From: Brachionus rotundiformis
Lineage: Eukaryota; Rotifera; Eurotatoria; Ploima; Brachionidae
Direction of reading: 5' to 3'
DNA length: 64,000 bases
Assembly (NCBI GenBank): GCA_016802295.1
Contig: JAESIW010000138.1
Span: forward strand, 4,548,882 to 4,612,881
Every line of letters starts with the position of its first letter. The stretch's first letter is position 1. Made by a program: the position numbers and the translations under genes. Below, piece by piece: positions 34,103 through 46,483 of the stretch. Below the pieces are notes generated by a model, which saw only the letters and a program-made list of their open reading frames with translations, was not told where the DNA came from and searched no databases.

Positions 34103-34352
34103 TTTTTGTTTTTAGAATTAAATTGTTCAATTTATATAATAAAAAATAATTCAAATTTTATATGAATTTATGGAAACTTATTTAGCTTTCTAAAAGGACT
34201 GATGAAAAAAATTTGTGTACTAGAAAGTATAAGCAATTTAAAAATAAACGAGTTGAACCTAATAAATTAAAAAAAAATCACATGCATTACTCTAGAATCG
34301 TAATCTTAAACATAGGAAAAAGACTGAAATTTTAGTGAAAATAATTACCTTA

Positions 34353-35056
34353 GGAAAGGAAATCTTCTAGGATCTGATTTTTTTATATGTTTTAGTCACT
34401 TAGTAGAGCTTAAAAAATAAAAAAAAATTTGACCGATGGTCCTTTGGCTTAGGGGGTCTACAGACCACAAAAGTAAAAAAAGGCAAATTCTTGGTTTTTA
34501 AGGGTTTTATTTGTTAACATTTGTCATTATTGTTATTTTTGCTTCATTTTAAGATTCCTTATTCAGTTCTGAGCATTTTGGTATATATGCGGTCTAATTT
34601 GCTTGAAAAATGACCGAGATACGCTTATTTAGCGGATACCCATTTTATTAAATTATCTTGACTTTGGACCACTGTAACTTTTGAACGGAAAGTCAGATTT
34701 TCAAGATTCAAACAGATTTCGCTCCAGCTCGTCGAGATCTATCAGAAAATATGTAAAAAGTTGATTTTTGGATTTTTTACCCTGATTGCCCCATATCCTT
34801 TCTGAAATTTTAATTTATGCTCAGAAATACATCTTGATTTGATTTTAAATTTAGAAAAAATCTGAAAATTATCCTGAGGACAAAATTAATTTTATTAAAA
34901 GACAATTTTAAAACCATTATTATATTTTTTTTAAACTTATAAAATTTTATATATCAAGATGATTAAAATGTTTATTTTTTCAAATATTAATTATGAATTT
35001 TAAATCAGAACTTATTCTTTATTTTTAGATTCATAATTTAATGAAAAACTAATCTG
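34353..35056. other. Spacer between transposon and NPC1
   Basis: Mixed AT-rich DNA that should contain the NPC1 promoter. No repeat or gene recognised. Confidence 0.5.
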
Positions 35057-38000
35057 ATGAAATTGGTATTTCTGTTTCTTCTATTTTTCTGCTTGAACTT
35101 CAAGAGTGGAAGATCTGATTGCATATGGTATGGACAATGTGGTCCTTCAGATCGCGGCGTTAATGGCCGATATAACTGCAAATATACTGGTGAAGCTAAA
35201 ATACAAACAAATGACACATTTGTCGAAATTTTTAAAGATCTTTGTCCTCATATGTACAGAAATAATGAAAGCATTCGAACATGTTGTGATTACGATCAAC
35301 TAATCACATTTTATGATAACTTATCTGTCCCTCGGCAATTGCTGTCTCGCTGTCCATCTTGCTTCAAAAACTTTAAAGCATTTTTGTGTGATTTTACGTG
35401 CAGTCCCACCCAAAGTGAATTTATGCTTATTACCAAAGAGGACGAATACCATCCAAGTGAAAATGTGACCAAAATTGAAGTGGTCGAGCTCACTTATCAC
35501 ATTACCAACTATTCAGTCAATGCCCTTTACAAATCCTGCAAGTAATTTTTTATAGCTATTTTTTCTCAATCAATGACCAAAAATTATTCTAAAGAGATGT
35601 TCAATATGCAGCTAGTAACCAAAAAGTTATGGATCTTCTTTGTGGAACATCAGCAGAAAGCTGTTCGTCTGAAAAATTTGTCAACTATCTTGGACACAAC
35701 TCACAAACACCATTTATTTTCAATATGAATATAACTGATGAGGAGTATGATTTTAATTCTACTGTTCATATAAGACCAAAAAATACGACCATGTACGATT
35801 GCTCTAAGGCAGTGATTAGCGAGAATTTTAATGCTTCGGCTTGTGGATGCTCGGATTGTGAAGATTCTTGTCCAGTACCCACACCACCACCAATCGAGAA
35901 ACCTTGCAGATTGTTCTTTCTAGCTTGTGCAGATGTATTAGCAATAACATTATTTATTGTATTTACAACCACCTTTCTGCTGGTAATTTTTGTGTCCAAT
36001 TTGGAAAAAAGAAACAACTCTACATATGAAAATGCTGATAACAACTATGAGCATGATGAGTCTAGTCCTATGTTAAGAGGCAATGTAACAGATGAATCAT
36101 CAACAATACAAATTAGAAAAGTATTTACAGACAGATTTGTTCAGAATTTTTTTGAAAAGCTAGGATTCATATGTGCCACGAACCCAATTAAGGTTATTAT
36201 ACTTGGATTGATGATATGCTTGGTTTGCTCAGGTGGTTTTGCGCACTTTAGTGTCTTGACTGACCCAGTACAGCTTTGGTCACCAGAGAATAGTGAAACA
36301 AGAATAAACAAAGACTATTATGATTCTCATTTTAGGCCTTTTTATCGCACCACCCAAGTCATTATTAGACCAGTCGACCAAACGCCATGGATTCACGAAA
36401 TTTTTGACGATTTCGGACCAGTTCAATACAGCAGTGCTTTGAAGTTAGATTTTCTGCACCAAGTTTTAGAACTCCAAAATAAAATAAGCTCACTTGAAGG
36501 TGAACTTGTTGACGAGAAAGGAAATTTATTAAACAAAACAGTCAGCTTGGCAGATATTTGTTTTGCTCCATTAAAACCAGACAATTCTAATTGTACAATT
36601 CAGTCAATTTTGAACTATTGGCAAAATGATGCCAAATTGCTGGATAAGATTGCTCTTGATCCTGATTTTAATATTATTAATGCAGATTACATTACTCATT
36701 TTGAAACATGTACTAAGTCACCGACCAGCGTAAATGATACTCTTGGTCTGAGTTGCTTGGGAACATATGGAGGCATTGTTTCTCCTTTTGTAGCAATGGG
36801 TGGCTATCCCAAATATAAAAATAGTCAAGAATACGGAAATGCTTCAGCTTTGATATTGACTTTTATTATCAATAACCATAAAAATCAAACTGAGAATTTG
36901 CCTGCAATGGCGTGGGAAAAAAGTGTTATTGAATTTCTTAAAAATTATACAAATGAAAATATGAGTATTTCATTTACAACTGAAAGATCAATTCAAGACG
37001 AACTAGACCGAGAATCAAAATCTGATATTTCTACCATTTTTATCAGTTATATGGCCATGTTTTTGTACATTACTTTGACATTGGGAAAATATAAGATGAT
37101 AAATCGAGATCAAACTGCAAACTGTTTTTCTTGGATTTTGAGTATGTTTGATCAATTTTTAGTTGATATGAAATTTTCACTTGGTATGGCTGGAATTCTT
37201 ATTGTTATGCTCTCAGTTGTTTCTTCAATTGGTCTTTTTTCATATTTTCATGTAAAAGCAACTTTGATAATATTCGAAGTTATTCCATTTTTGGTTCTAG
37301 CAGTTGGAGTTGATAATATCTTCATATTGGTGCAAAGCTATCAAAGAGACAAAAGACTTGATCAAGAAACTTTAGAAGAACAGATATCAAGAATAGTTGG
37401 TAAAGTTGGTCCAAGCATGCTTTTAACAAGCAGTACTGAATCGCTGGCTTTCTTTTTAGGTGCATTAACACCTATGCCAGCTGTCAGAATATTTTCTTTA
37501 TATGCCAGCTTAGCTGTATTAATTGATTTTATTCTACAAATAACTGTATTTGTATCATTTATGACCCTTGATTGCAAAAGAGAACTATCAAAACGATATG
37601 ATTTAATTTGGTGCTTTAAAAGCTCTTGGGTATCTAAGAGAGAGATTCAAAACGAGCCTGATAACAATGGTATTTTATTTAATTTTTTCAAAAATTATTA
37701 TGCCAATTTTTTAATGAAAAAATACACTCGTCCAATTGTGATTATTTTATTTTTTGGTATGTTTTTCACGAGTATTTCACTCATGACCAAGGTTGAAATT
37801 GGGCTTGATCAAAAGTTATCAATGCCAAAAGACTCTTATGTTTTGGACTATTTTGAATCACTAGAAAGATACCTTTCAGTCGGTGTACCAGTTTATTTTG
37901 TACTAAAAAATGTAGACGACTACTCCTCGGTCAAAACTCAAAATCTAATTTGTTCCACATCTGGCTGTAACATTGATTCAATGCTGAATCAAATAAACCA

Positions 38001-39228
38001 AGCGTCATTACAGTCCAATTATTCTTATATTTCCATTCCGGCCAATTCTTGGATAGATGATTATTTCGATTGGTTATCTTCAGGCGATTGCTGTAGAGTC
38101 TTTTTGAATGATACAAACAAATTTTGTCCATCAACAATTGATGACAATTATTGTGTACCTTGTAAAGTTAATTATCAAGAAGGAACTACAAGACCGATCA
38201 GAGAAGATTTTTATAAATATTTTCTATTTTTCATTCATGATAATCCTGGTATCAAGTGTGCCAAAGGTGGTCATGCCGCATATGGAGAAGCAATAGAAAT
38301 ATTTGAAAAAAATACAAGCTACGAAATTGGTTCAAGTTTTTTTATGGCCTATCATTCAGTTGGTCTTACTTCGAATGATTTCATAGAATCTTTAAGACAC
38401 GCAAATATGATTTCTAAAAATATAACCAAAATGCTTCAAAAGGCAAGTTCCAACAGCAGTATGGAAGTGATACCATATAGTTATCCTTATGTTTTTTATG
38501 AGCAATATTTGACAATTTGGAAAGATACTGCTATCCATTTGAGCATTTCTATTTTTGCCATCTTTTTAGTGTGTGCTATTCTTCTCGGAATTGAGTTTTA
38601 TACTTCATTTTTAATATGTTTTACCATTTTGATGATAATTGTCAACATGTTTGGTGCTATGTATCTCTTTGACATCGAATTAAATGCTGTCTCACTTGTT
38701 AATTTGGTTATGGTAATTTTGATTCAAGATTTTTTTATTTAAATTTTATTTTAATATCCAAGACTGTTGGAATATCTGTTGAATTTTGCGCTCATATAGT
38801 AAGAGAGTTCCTGATCAGCAAAAGAGGATCTAAGATAGATCGAGCCACATATGCCATAGTTCATATGGGCAGCTCTGTAAAAATCTTATAAATTTTCGAG
38901 TATCATTAGCTAAATAGATTGATAATTTAAGGTTTTTAGTGGAATTACGCTCACTAAGATAATTGGAATCATCATTTTGGCATTTTCTCATTCACAGCTA
39001 TTTCAGGTATTCTATTTTAGAATGTATTTGAGTGTTGTGATTATTGGTGCATCACATGGCCTAATGTTTTTACCAGTGTTATTAAGTTATATGGGTAAGT
39101 TTTAAGAATTAGGAATAAGCTAATAAATAAGTCTTTTCACTTTCACAGGTCAATCGCTTATTAAACAACAAGCCTCGAGCCAGCCAAGATCAAATTATCA
39201 AACATTTGATAATGTGGATGAATCTTAA
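35057..39228 (+). CDS. NPC1: NPC intracellular cholesterol transporter 1
   Basis: Exports cholesterol from late endosomes/lysosomes together with NPC2. Five exons: 35057-35541, 35595-38712, 38763-38876, 38932-39094, 39149-39228 (1319 residues; human 1278), with introns of 50-55 nt. Signal peptide about 1-20 (MKLVFLFLLFFCLNF), then the Cys-rich sterol-binding N-terminal domain (CIWYGQCG, SCFKNFKAFLCDFTCSP). The sterol-sensing domain is recognisable (FEVIPFLVLAVGVDNIFILV), as are the middle luminal domain (DPVQLWSPENSETR), the Cys-rich loop (NSWIDDYFDWLSSGDCCRVF) and the last membrane bundle (GITLTKII, YFRMYLSVVIIGASHGL). The C-terminus ends FDNVDES and lacks the di-leucine LLNF lysosomal signal of the human protein. 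An EHDESSPML motif in the first cytosolic loop might substitute (inference). Confidence 0.96.
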
Positions 39229-39712
39229 AGACTTTTATTATTTCTAATATTTAATTAATCTATTTAATGAGTATAAAAATTTAAATGTTAATAAATTATT
39301 CTTTATTTATTTGTTTTTTTTAATAAATTACAAGTCAAATGACTCTTTTAAAATTTCGCTCTTAAATAAAATCATCGAGATACCAATCATGAGGAAAAAA
39401 AGAGGAAAATGGTGATAACGTGAACAAATTTGGTCAAAAAAATTTTTTTTTATTTTAATTTTAGTCTTAAAAGAATGGAAACTAGTGAGAAATTGATAAC
39501 TGCGCTGTATTGGATTAATAACGGAAATATAATATAATTAGAATTATTTTAAATTAATATTTACTTAGTAAAATAATTCAAAAATCGTCCTCAATAAAGA
39601 ACTTTGTTTTAAGATGCATACTTTTTTTTATATTTGTAAAAACTAATTTTAGGAAAAAAGATAGCTTTTATTCTTTTAGTATAAGTGTTAGTAATAAATA
39701 CTAATTTTTAAT
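39229..39712. other. Spacer 3' of NPC1
   Basis: AT-rich; nothing recognised apart from probable polyadenylation signals just after the stop. Confidence 0.5.
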
Positions 39713-39714
39713 TA

Positions 39715-40220
39715 CAATCGCCACTCCTTTATCCGAAACGCCTTTATTCGGAAAATTAGATATTCGGACAGTTTTAAGCAACACGTAATAATGTGTATAA
39801 TTGAAAAACAATTTATAATCCAGAATATCAATTATTAAAAATATATATTATACTTTTTGTTTTAAAAACACTATTAAAAAAGTCTGACAATACAAAACGA
39901 AAAAAAAAATTAACTTTTATTAGAAAAAAAAAGTTATGTCCTTTCCATAAAGAGAATACCCTCAAATTTTTTTTTTGAAAAAGGGAAAATGAAAAAAAAT
40001 TGAATTGTTAATTTAAAAGAAAGACTCTCTGAGTTGCGTTTTAATAATTTAATTAGCTTTTTATTAAATGTTATGACTTAGAATTGTACTTAGATCAATA
40101 AATTTTTTAATCCGGATTTTTTTATATTTGAAATTTTTCCGAATTATCAAAATTCCGGAAAAATTAATCCGGACAGGTTTCTTGCTGTCCCGAGTTGTCC
40201 GGATAAAAGAGTGTCGACTG
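39715..40220. mobile_element. Tigger-like MITE (506 bp)
   Basis: TA duplicates at 39713-39714 and 40221-40222. Terminal inverted repeats are CAATCGCCACTCCTTTATCC on the left and, reversed, CAGTCGACACTCTTTTATCC on the right, with further internal TCCGGA/TTCGGA motifs. No coding capacity. It belongs to a different subfamily from the element at 3823-4577. Confidence 0.75.
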
Positions 40221-41135
40221 TAATTTAATTGATGCTTAGTATCAATATGACCAACTTTCTAGTCCAAAGTTAATTTGAATTTAATTTGACTTGGTAAAAT
40301 ATCAAATTATTTTTTAAGGTTAAATAATCAGTTATCTACATTTAATATTCAATCTTATTGATTGTTTGAATACTTCAGTATTTACATTGCCAGATTAATG
40401 CAAGTCATAGGTATTTTTGGAATTTAAAGTTCCAATGTATTCTTAACTAATAATAATTTTTACTCTTAATAAAATATTCACGTTTTTTAATCAACCTCTT
40501 AATTAATTAGGTAGCAAAAAAAATTACCATTTCTTCAAAAATTATTTGCCCTTTCTAAATTCTCCTTGCCTGGCACACAATATCTTTTAACACGGAGAGG
40601 ATTTTTACTCTAGTACAACCATTGCAAAATTAAAAAGTATTTTTTATAAATTTACTTTCTAAAATTATCATTTAGATAGTTTTATAATAAAATCAATATT
40701 TTAATGATATATGACAATTATTCAATTTTTTGGTCTCTCGAAAATTTTCAAAAAGCTGTGATTAAGCATTTTTAAATCTTACTAAATATTACTAATAAAA
40801 CCTTTTAATTACATCAATATGATTCAGGTAAGCATTTTAAAAATTTCATTAAAAATCAAATCCTTTAAAAGCAATTTTTGATTTAAAATTCAAAATGTGT
40901 GATAACAACAAAATTGTCAACTAATGATCTAGAAGCTTTAGGAAAAAACACTAAAATCTGCTTATAAATGCTAACTTGTAAAATTAGATCTGCTAAAAAA
41001 AAATATAAATTAAAAAAAATTCATCAAAGAGACGACGATATAAAATTTGCAATTTTTATTATAAATTTCATAATAACTTGATAATTTGCGTTCAACATTA
41101 CCCTAGAAATTATAAAAGCAAAATACATAGGGCAA
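40221..41135. other. Upstream flank of NADK
   Basis: AT-rich. Contains a weak third copy of the dispersed hairpin repeat at about 40575-40630 (ATCTTTTAACACGG ... CTAGTACAACCATTG) and otherwise nothing recognised. Confidence 0.45.
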
Positions 41136-43203
41136 ATGTCTCAATCAAACAGCTATCAAGTTGATGATTTATCTAACAGGATATCCAAAAAACTATCCAT
41201 TAGCAAAAATACAGATAATAAATCTACAAGCAAGCGAACGTCTTTGACAATGAATGGCAATATCAATGAATCATCTAGTTTAAATAATGATATAACTCCC
41301 AAGACAAAATCAAAAAAGTATAGTTTTCAATTGCTAGATTTTATCTAGTAATTTTTGGACAAAAAAAAGCTAAATTAATTTTTTAGACGTAATCGAACTG
41401 TCTATCCTTCAATGCAAAAAAATTATGGTCCCAAAGCTACTCTTAAATCAGTTACAGATGACTATTTATTGTAAGAATTAATTTATTTTTTAAATTAACT
41501 TAAATTTTGGTAAGAGATAACTTAAAATCAAAGTAAAATTAAAATATTAGGCTAAATTCAAAAAGTGAAAATGATATTTATTATTTGATTTTAAGTAATT
41601 TAATAGCAAAAAGTTCAAACAAACTTATTTAATTAATTTCGTTTCTAAATATGTCGTACAAAATAAAAAAATGTCTTTATTGTTTTCAGATACATATTAA
41701 TATTTATCCTATATGAAATATTTTTCTATTTCTGCTTTATTTTAGCTGTAAAATTATAAAAATTCTTTAACACGAATCAATTATTTTCCATATCTACCAA
41801 GATTTCGTTATTAAATTATGGAAAAACATTTTGGCTCATGACTTTTTTATGAATATCTAGTAAAATGAGAATTAAGATGTAAAAAAAAAACTTTTTGTAT
41901 TTTTTTAATTATTTATTTTTTCAGACTTGTTCAAGATCCATTGTCACAACAATTGTCATGGACCAATCCTCCATTATATGTTCTGGTAATCAAAAAAATG
42001 TGCAATGAGCTTTATACACCTTTTAATGACATTCTCAAATTTTTGATATACGTAACAACCATCAACAAATGTTTTAAACTATAGGCTTAAAAATTTAATT
42101 TTTTCAACAGGATCATAAGTTAATTACATTTATAGAAGAAAAGGACTATGAAAGTGAGTTTGTTTTGAATGATGAAAAGCTGCGCGATGCAATGAAGCCT
42201 TATGGAACAAATACCAAGCCTTCGTTGCGAAAATTTTGTATAAATGAATGCAAAACATTGGAAAAAAATGACCGAAATAAAATCGATTTTGTGATTTGTG
42301 TTGGTGGCGATGGCACTTTATTGCATGCATCTGGTCTTTTCCAAGTAATATTTTCTCTATCTCAATTCTATTTTTTAAAACCAAAATAATTAAAAGCAAA
42401 GCTGTCCTCCCATTCTTTCCATCCATATGGGATCTCTGGGTTTTTTGTGTCCATTTGATTTTGATAATCACCGAAAATACATAAACTGTGTAGTCAAAGG
42501 TGGTGTGCCATTGTTGCTCCGCAATCGACTAAAATGTAAGCTAGAAAAAACTTCAGAAATGCTTCAAAGAATAAATGATAACAACGGATGTTTATCTCTT
42601 AGCAATGAATCCTCACCTAATAAAGACTTCATTCCTACCGAACTTTTGTGTCTAAATGAAGTTGTAGTCGGAAGAGGATGCAGTCCATTTTTGTCTAATT
42701 TAGATTTGTATGTAAATGATTATTTGATTACTACGGTTCAAGGCGATGGTCTGATAATTTCTTCACCTACAGGATCTACGGCCTATGCCATGGCCGCCGG
42801 CGCTTCGATGTGCCATCCCAGTGTTCAATCTATGATAATAGCTCCCATTTGCCCGCACTCACTTAGCTTCAGGCCAATAGTTGTTCCGGCTGGATGTGAT
42901 CTAAAAGTGGCTCTAAGTCCCGATTCAAGACACACAGCATGGTTTTCGGTAGATGGTAGGAATACCACTGAGTTAAAACCAGGTTTTTACATTTCGATCA
43001 CCACTTCTGAATATCCGTTGCCAACAATTTCTCGCAGTGACCAGTTAAATGATTGGTTCGAAGGATTAGCTACTTGTTTGCACTGGAACCAAAGACAAAA
43101 ACAACTTCCATTGAATTCTTGCTATACACAAAATTCCAAAATACCATCCAGATCTCCTTCAAGTACTTCTTTAGTGATAAAAAATGAGTCTGATGAAATC
43201 TAA
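41136..43203 (+). CDS. NADK: NAD kinase
   Basis: Phosphorylates NAD to NADP in the cytosol. Exons: 41136-41317, 41387-41470, 41925-42051, 42111-42344, 42397-43203, all in phase (477 residues). The first donor is placed at GTATAG (41318), because the next possible one would create a stop at the joint. Motifs in order: KNYGPKATLKS, LVQDPLSQQLSW, VLVIKKM, the catalytic GGDGTLLHAS, PILSIHMGSLGFL, the NE/D motif LNEVVVGRG, and TTVQGDGLIISSPTGSTAYA with the glycine-rich NAD-binding loop, then ICPHSLSFRPIVVP. These are characteristic of the eukaryotic cytosolic enzyme. The start codon is the first Met of the first recognisable exon; a further upstream exon cannot be excluded. Confidence 0.94.
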
Positions 43204-43471
43204 TTTATAGGCGTAAGATCTTTTAGTTTAAATCATAATATTTTATCGGATCTTTGTTTTTCTAAAAAAAAAATTTTTTTTAATTTTTTTTATTAAATCT
43301 AATTTGAAGTTAATCATGAAATTTTTGTCCATAATTTTAATATTCTGAGTTGAATAAAAATAAGGTGTCAAATTTGCTTATAATCAATAATAAAACAAGA
43401 ATTTAAATTCTTGATCTATTTAAAAAAATCAATTAAATTATTAGATAAATATAAATTGCACGATCTAAAGA

Positions 43472-44386
43472 ATGTCCAAGTTATTCGATGTTTTAAAGCA
43501 AAAATTTTCATATTACGACTGTAAATCAAACCATTTAACAATAGACCATGATACACCGCTAACAATAGATAATTTTCCTCATTGTAAGCTAGATTTAAGA
43601 GTAGATAAGCTAAAAAAATGTGCAGTTATGATAATTCTTTTTCGAAAAAGTGAACAATTCAATATTTTGTTAACAATTCGGAGTCCAGAACTAAGGACCT
43701 ATCCTGGCGAAATATGCTTTCCTGGTGGAAAATTCGATGCTTCTCTTGATCGGGACTTAGAAGATACAGCATTTAGGGAGACATACGAAGAAATTGGCTT
43801 GTCAAACAACAATCTTGACCTTGTTTGTCAGCTTTGTCCTTTTGTTTCGCCAATTGGTCATTATTTGGTGCCATTTATTTGTATTCTTAAAAAGGAGTTT
43901 GATGAGAATCCATATGAAGATACCATTCAAATAGTGAATCGCCTAAAACCAAATCCAAAAGAGGTCGAGAGTGTTTTTTATTTGCCATTTTCGTATATTC
44001 TAGATAAAAATTTTACAGATGAAAGGATATCTGTGCTGAAAGTTCCTTTTAAATGGCCAAAAATGCTTCATAATATAAAAAAATTGATTTCAGAAAAATT
44101 AGACTTTTCTGATGGATATTTGAATCGAATTTTTATTAATTTAAATTTCCTATTTGAGCCGTCTAAAGTACCCGTCAACCCAATCTTATACGGTATAAAT
44201 GCTACAGTAGTTTTGTTTGTTATCTTAATTACTCAAAGTGATTCAAAATTTAAATTACAAGTTGAGGAAAATTTTAATTTGAGTTCAAAAACAGCCCATG
44301 AATATTTAAAACTTATTCGATTTGCATCTTATGTTTTGTATAGAAATTATTTAATTGAAAAAACCAAAAAACAATCAAAACTTTAA
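43472..44386 (+). CDS. NUDT7: Peroxisomal CoA diphosphatase-like Nudix hydrolase
   Basis: 304 residues, single exon. The UPF0035-type signature used by CoA pyrophosphatases is present: NILLTIRSPELRTYPGEICF then PGGKFD, merging into the Nudix helix (EDTAFRETYEEIGL, the REx2EE core). The family cleaves CoA and acyl-CoA to phosphopantetheine derivatives and 3',5'-ADP. The protein ends ...KKQSKL; the terminal SKL is a canonical PTS1 peroxisomal signal, which separates NUDT7-type from mitochondrial NUDT8-type enzymes. It starts 268 bp after the NADK stop on the same strand, and both act on adenine-nucleotide cofactors, but there is no sign of co-transcription. Confidence 0.88.
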   Translation: MSKLFDVLKQKFSYYDCKSNHLTIDHDTPLTIDNFPHCKLDLRVDKLKKCAVMIILFRKSEQFNILLTIRSPELRTYPGEICFPGGKFDASLDRDLEDTAFRETYEEIGLSNNNLDLVCQLCPFVSPIGHYLVPFICILKKEFDENPYEDTIQIVNRLKPNPKEVESVFYLPFSYILDKNFTDERISVLKVPFKWPKMLHNIKKLISEKLDFSDGYLNRIFINLNFLFEPSKVPVNPILYGINATVVLFVILITQSDSKFKLQVEENFNLSSKTAHEYLKLIRFASYVLYRNYLIEKTKKQSKL

Positions 44387-46483
44387 TATCACCATTTTAA
44401 AAAAATATGAAATAATTTATTTTTAAATATTTGTAATATTAGAATAAATTTTTTGAAATTATTTTAAAATTTTTATAATATTTGTTTTATAATTCATTAA
44501 AATCTTATGATTTTTTAATCTAAAAATTGTAGAATGTTCTGTATGATTTTTTTACAAAAATTTTTTAAATCAAATAATAATTACAAATCGGCATACTTAA
44601 ACATACTTTCTGTAACGAAAAGAGCCTTTTTAAACTTAAATTTACCATTTTTTTAAAAACTATTTAATTTAGCAGGAGGGATTGTCTGAGTCAAATTTAT
44701 ATTTATTTTATTTTAAATCTAAATTCCTTTTAAAAATTTAACATGGTTGTACTGGACGAAAAATCAAAGCCCATTCGCCATGTTAAAAGATATGTATACG
44801 CGTGCTTCATATTTTTTTAATAAAAAAATATTTTTAAAAGACATGACAAGAGCTAAAAATAAAGTCTTTATATCAATTGAATTGAAACGCTAATTATTCT
44901 TTTGAGTCTAACTCTTTATTTGTAATATTCAAAGCCAAGTCGGTTTTGGTTTAAAAGATTTATTTTGAATTTACTGATTAGAACTTTAATTTATATTTAT
45001 TAGCTTTAGCTTACAAAAATTTACAAAATTATATAACAAGAGTCATGCGTAGAAGACTCTGAAACTTCCGAAACTAAAACATTATAGAATGTTTTCTTAA
45101 ATGTACAATAAACGAAGCATTAGCTCTAGGATACTACATCCTCCCCAGCTTAAAAAAAAGAGAAAGTTGAAAAAATCTTCCAAAGTTTATAATTTAAGAT
45201 TCATAAGAGAGTTTATTTATCATAGAATTTAGAATTCGGATTGACATGTTGAGTTTTCGTTTTGACTCTTGCTGATTTCCTGATACCATTATCATCAAGC
45301 TTCGCTCCGACTCAAGCCTACTTCTCTAGACCCTGTCACTTCACCAAATTGATCCACCGCTTTCCCAAACATTGACAAGTTCCTTGTTCATTAAGACAAT
45401 TAATATTAAAAATCACAAAAAAAATAAAAAAAAATTTAATAAAATTAAATGATTCTTTTTTTTCAGTTAAACGGTACATTTGTCTTAAGAATTTTTTCGA
45501 TTGTTTTTTTAACATCATTCATAGTTTGTACTTTGGGTTCGAGTAGTACACTATGCTTAGATTTTATAGGTTCGATTGAATTAATTTTTTTTTATTTTTC
45601 CATATTTTTGCAGTTTAAATATGTTTATTAATGAGTAAAAATTTAGTAGTCAATTAGTTAAAAAAGTTATCTTTTATCGCTCTCAAATAGAAAATTTATA
45701 AGGTCTATTCTAAACTAAAATTCGATTCTGATACATCATGAGACTTAAAATTTACTTAGATTGCTAACAGTCTGGAATCGACTTCTTGAATTGGCTCATC
45801 GATCAATTTTCAGGCTGATGGAAGAACATAAGATATGCTTCTAATGAAAATTAATTGAATAACGCTGTATATTTGCTACCTTAAAGCTTTTTTTCGATTT
45901 ATATTTTTATCTGAAGGAACTTTTTTTCGGTAACGAATAAATAAATAAATAAAATCTTGGCAATTTTTTCTATAATTGTCATATAACCATATCCAAATTG
46001 TATGACAATAATAATTTTTACATTTTTATTCGCTTTGCCAATATTTTATAAACATCCATTCTTTTTCAAATTTTCAAGCTCTTATTTTCCATCTTGAAAC
46101 TTATTCATCCTTATGTTATTTATTAGCTTACTTTTTGTTTAAAAAAAACACTAGTTTTAACTTATTTAAAATTTGCTTTAATTAATTAATTTATATAAAT
46201 TATAAGTATAGTTTTTATTACAAAATGAAAATAATTTAAAAGTTAAAAAAAAATTGCGAAATGTTGATATGACATTAAAAATCTTTCCAAATACCATCTG
46301 AATTAAAAATATAAGAAAAAACCAAAAGTGCTTTCGAAATTCGAATTTAAAATAAGAATAAGTAACTTAAATGAATTCTCAAAGCGTCCCTTTATAAAAA
46401 AAATTTACTGAGCATAGAATAAAAATTTATGAAAGTCGTAGATAAAATTGCCTTTAATAAGATTAAAAAACTTTTTGAAAAAT
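44387..46483. other. 2.1-kb intergenic region
   Basis: AT-rich. Holds the hairpin repeat at 44735-44803 and an (AAAT)n-tailed patch at about 45930-45955 that may be a retroposon 3' end. Short open frames at 45336-45631 look random. Confidence 0.5.
44735..44803 (-). repeat. Dispersed about 70-bp hairpin repeat, copy 2
   Basis: Reverse complement closely matches 12478-12548: GTATACATATCTTTTAACAT, a GGCTTTGATTTTTCGTCCAG-like core, then CCATGTTAAATTTTT. Confidence 0.55.

Larger units (their letters stand above)
32145..34350 (-). mobile_element. Harbinger-like DNA transposon (2206 bp), nearly intact
   Basis: Both ends carry a terminal inverted repeat of about 57 bp without visible mismatch (TAAGGTAATTATTTTCACTA... 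to ...GTTTAAGATTACGATT), the left at 32143 onward and the right ending at 34352. TA, possibly the target duplication, sits at 32143-32144 and 34351-34352. It contains one long minus-strand coding region (34102 to 32279) interrupted by one in-frame TAG. Perfect terminal repeats indicate recent activity. Confidence 0.88.

Noticed and set aside
38713..38742. NPC1 ending at 38742
   Set aside because: A GT donor follows the NLVM codons, and the next exon (38763) continues the conserved sequence; the apparent end is intronic.
41318..41348. NADK first exon extended to 41348
   Set aside because: Using the later donor would create a TAA at the exon junction; GTATAG at 41318 keeps the frame.
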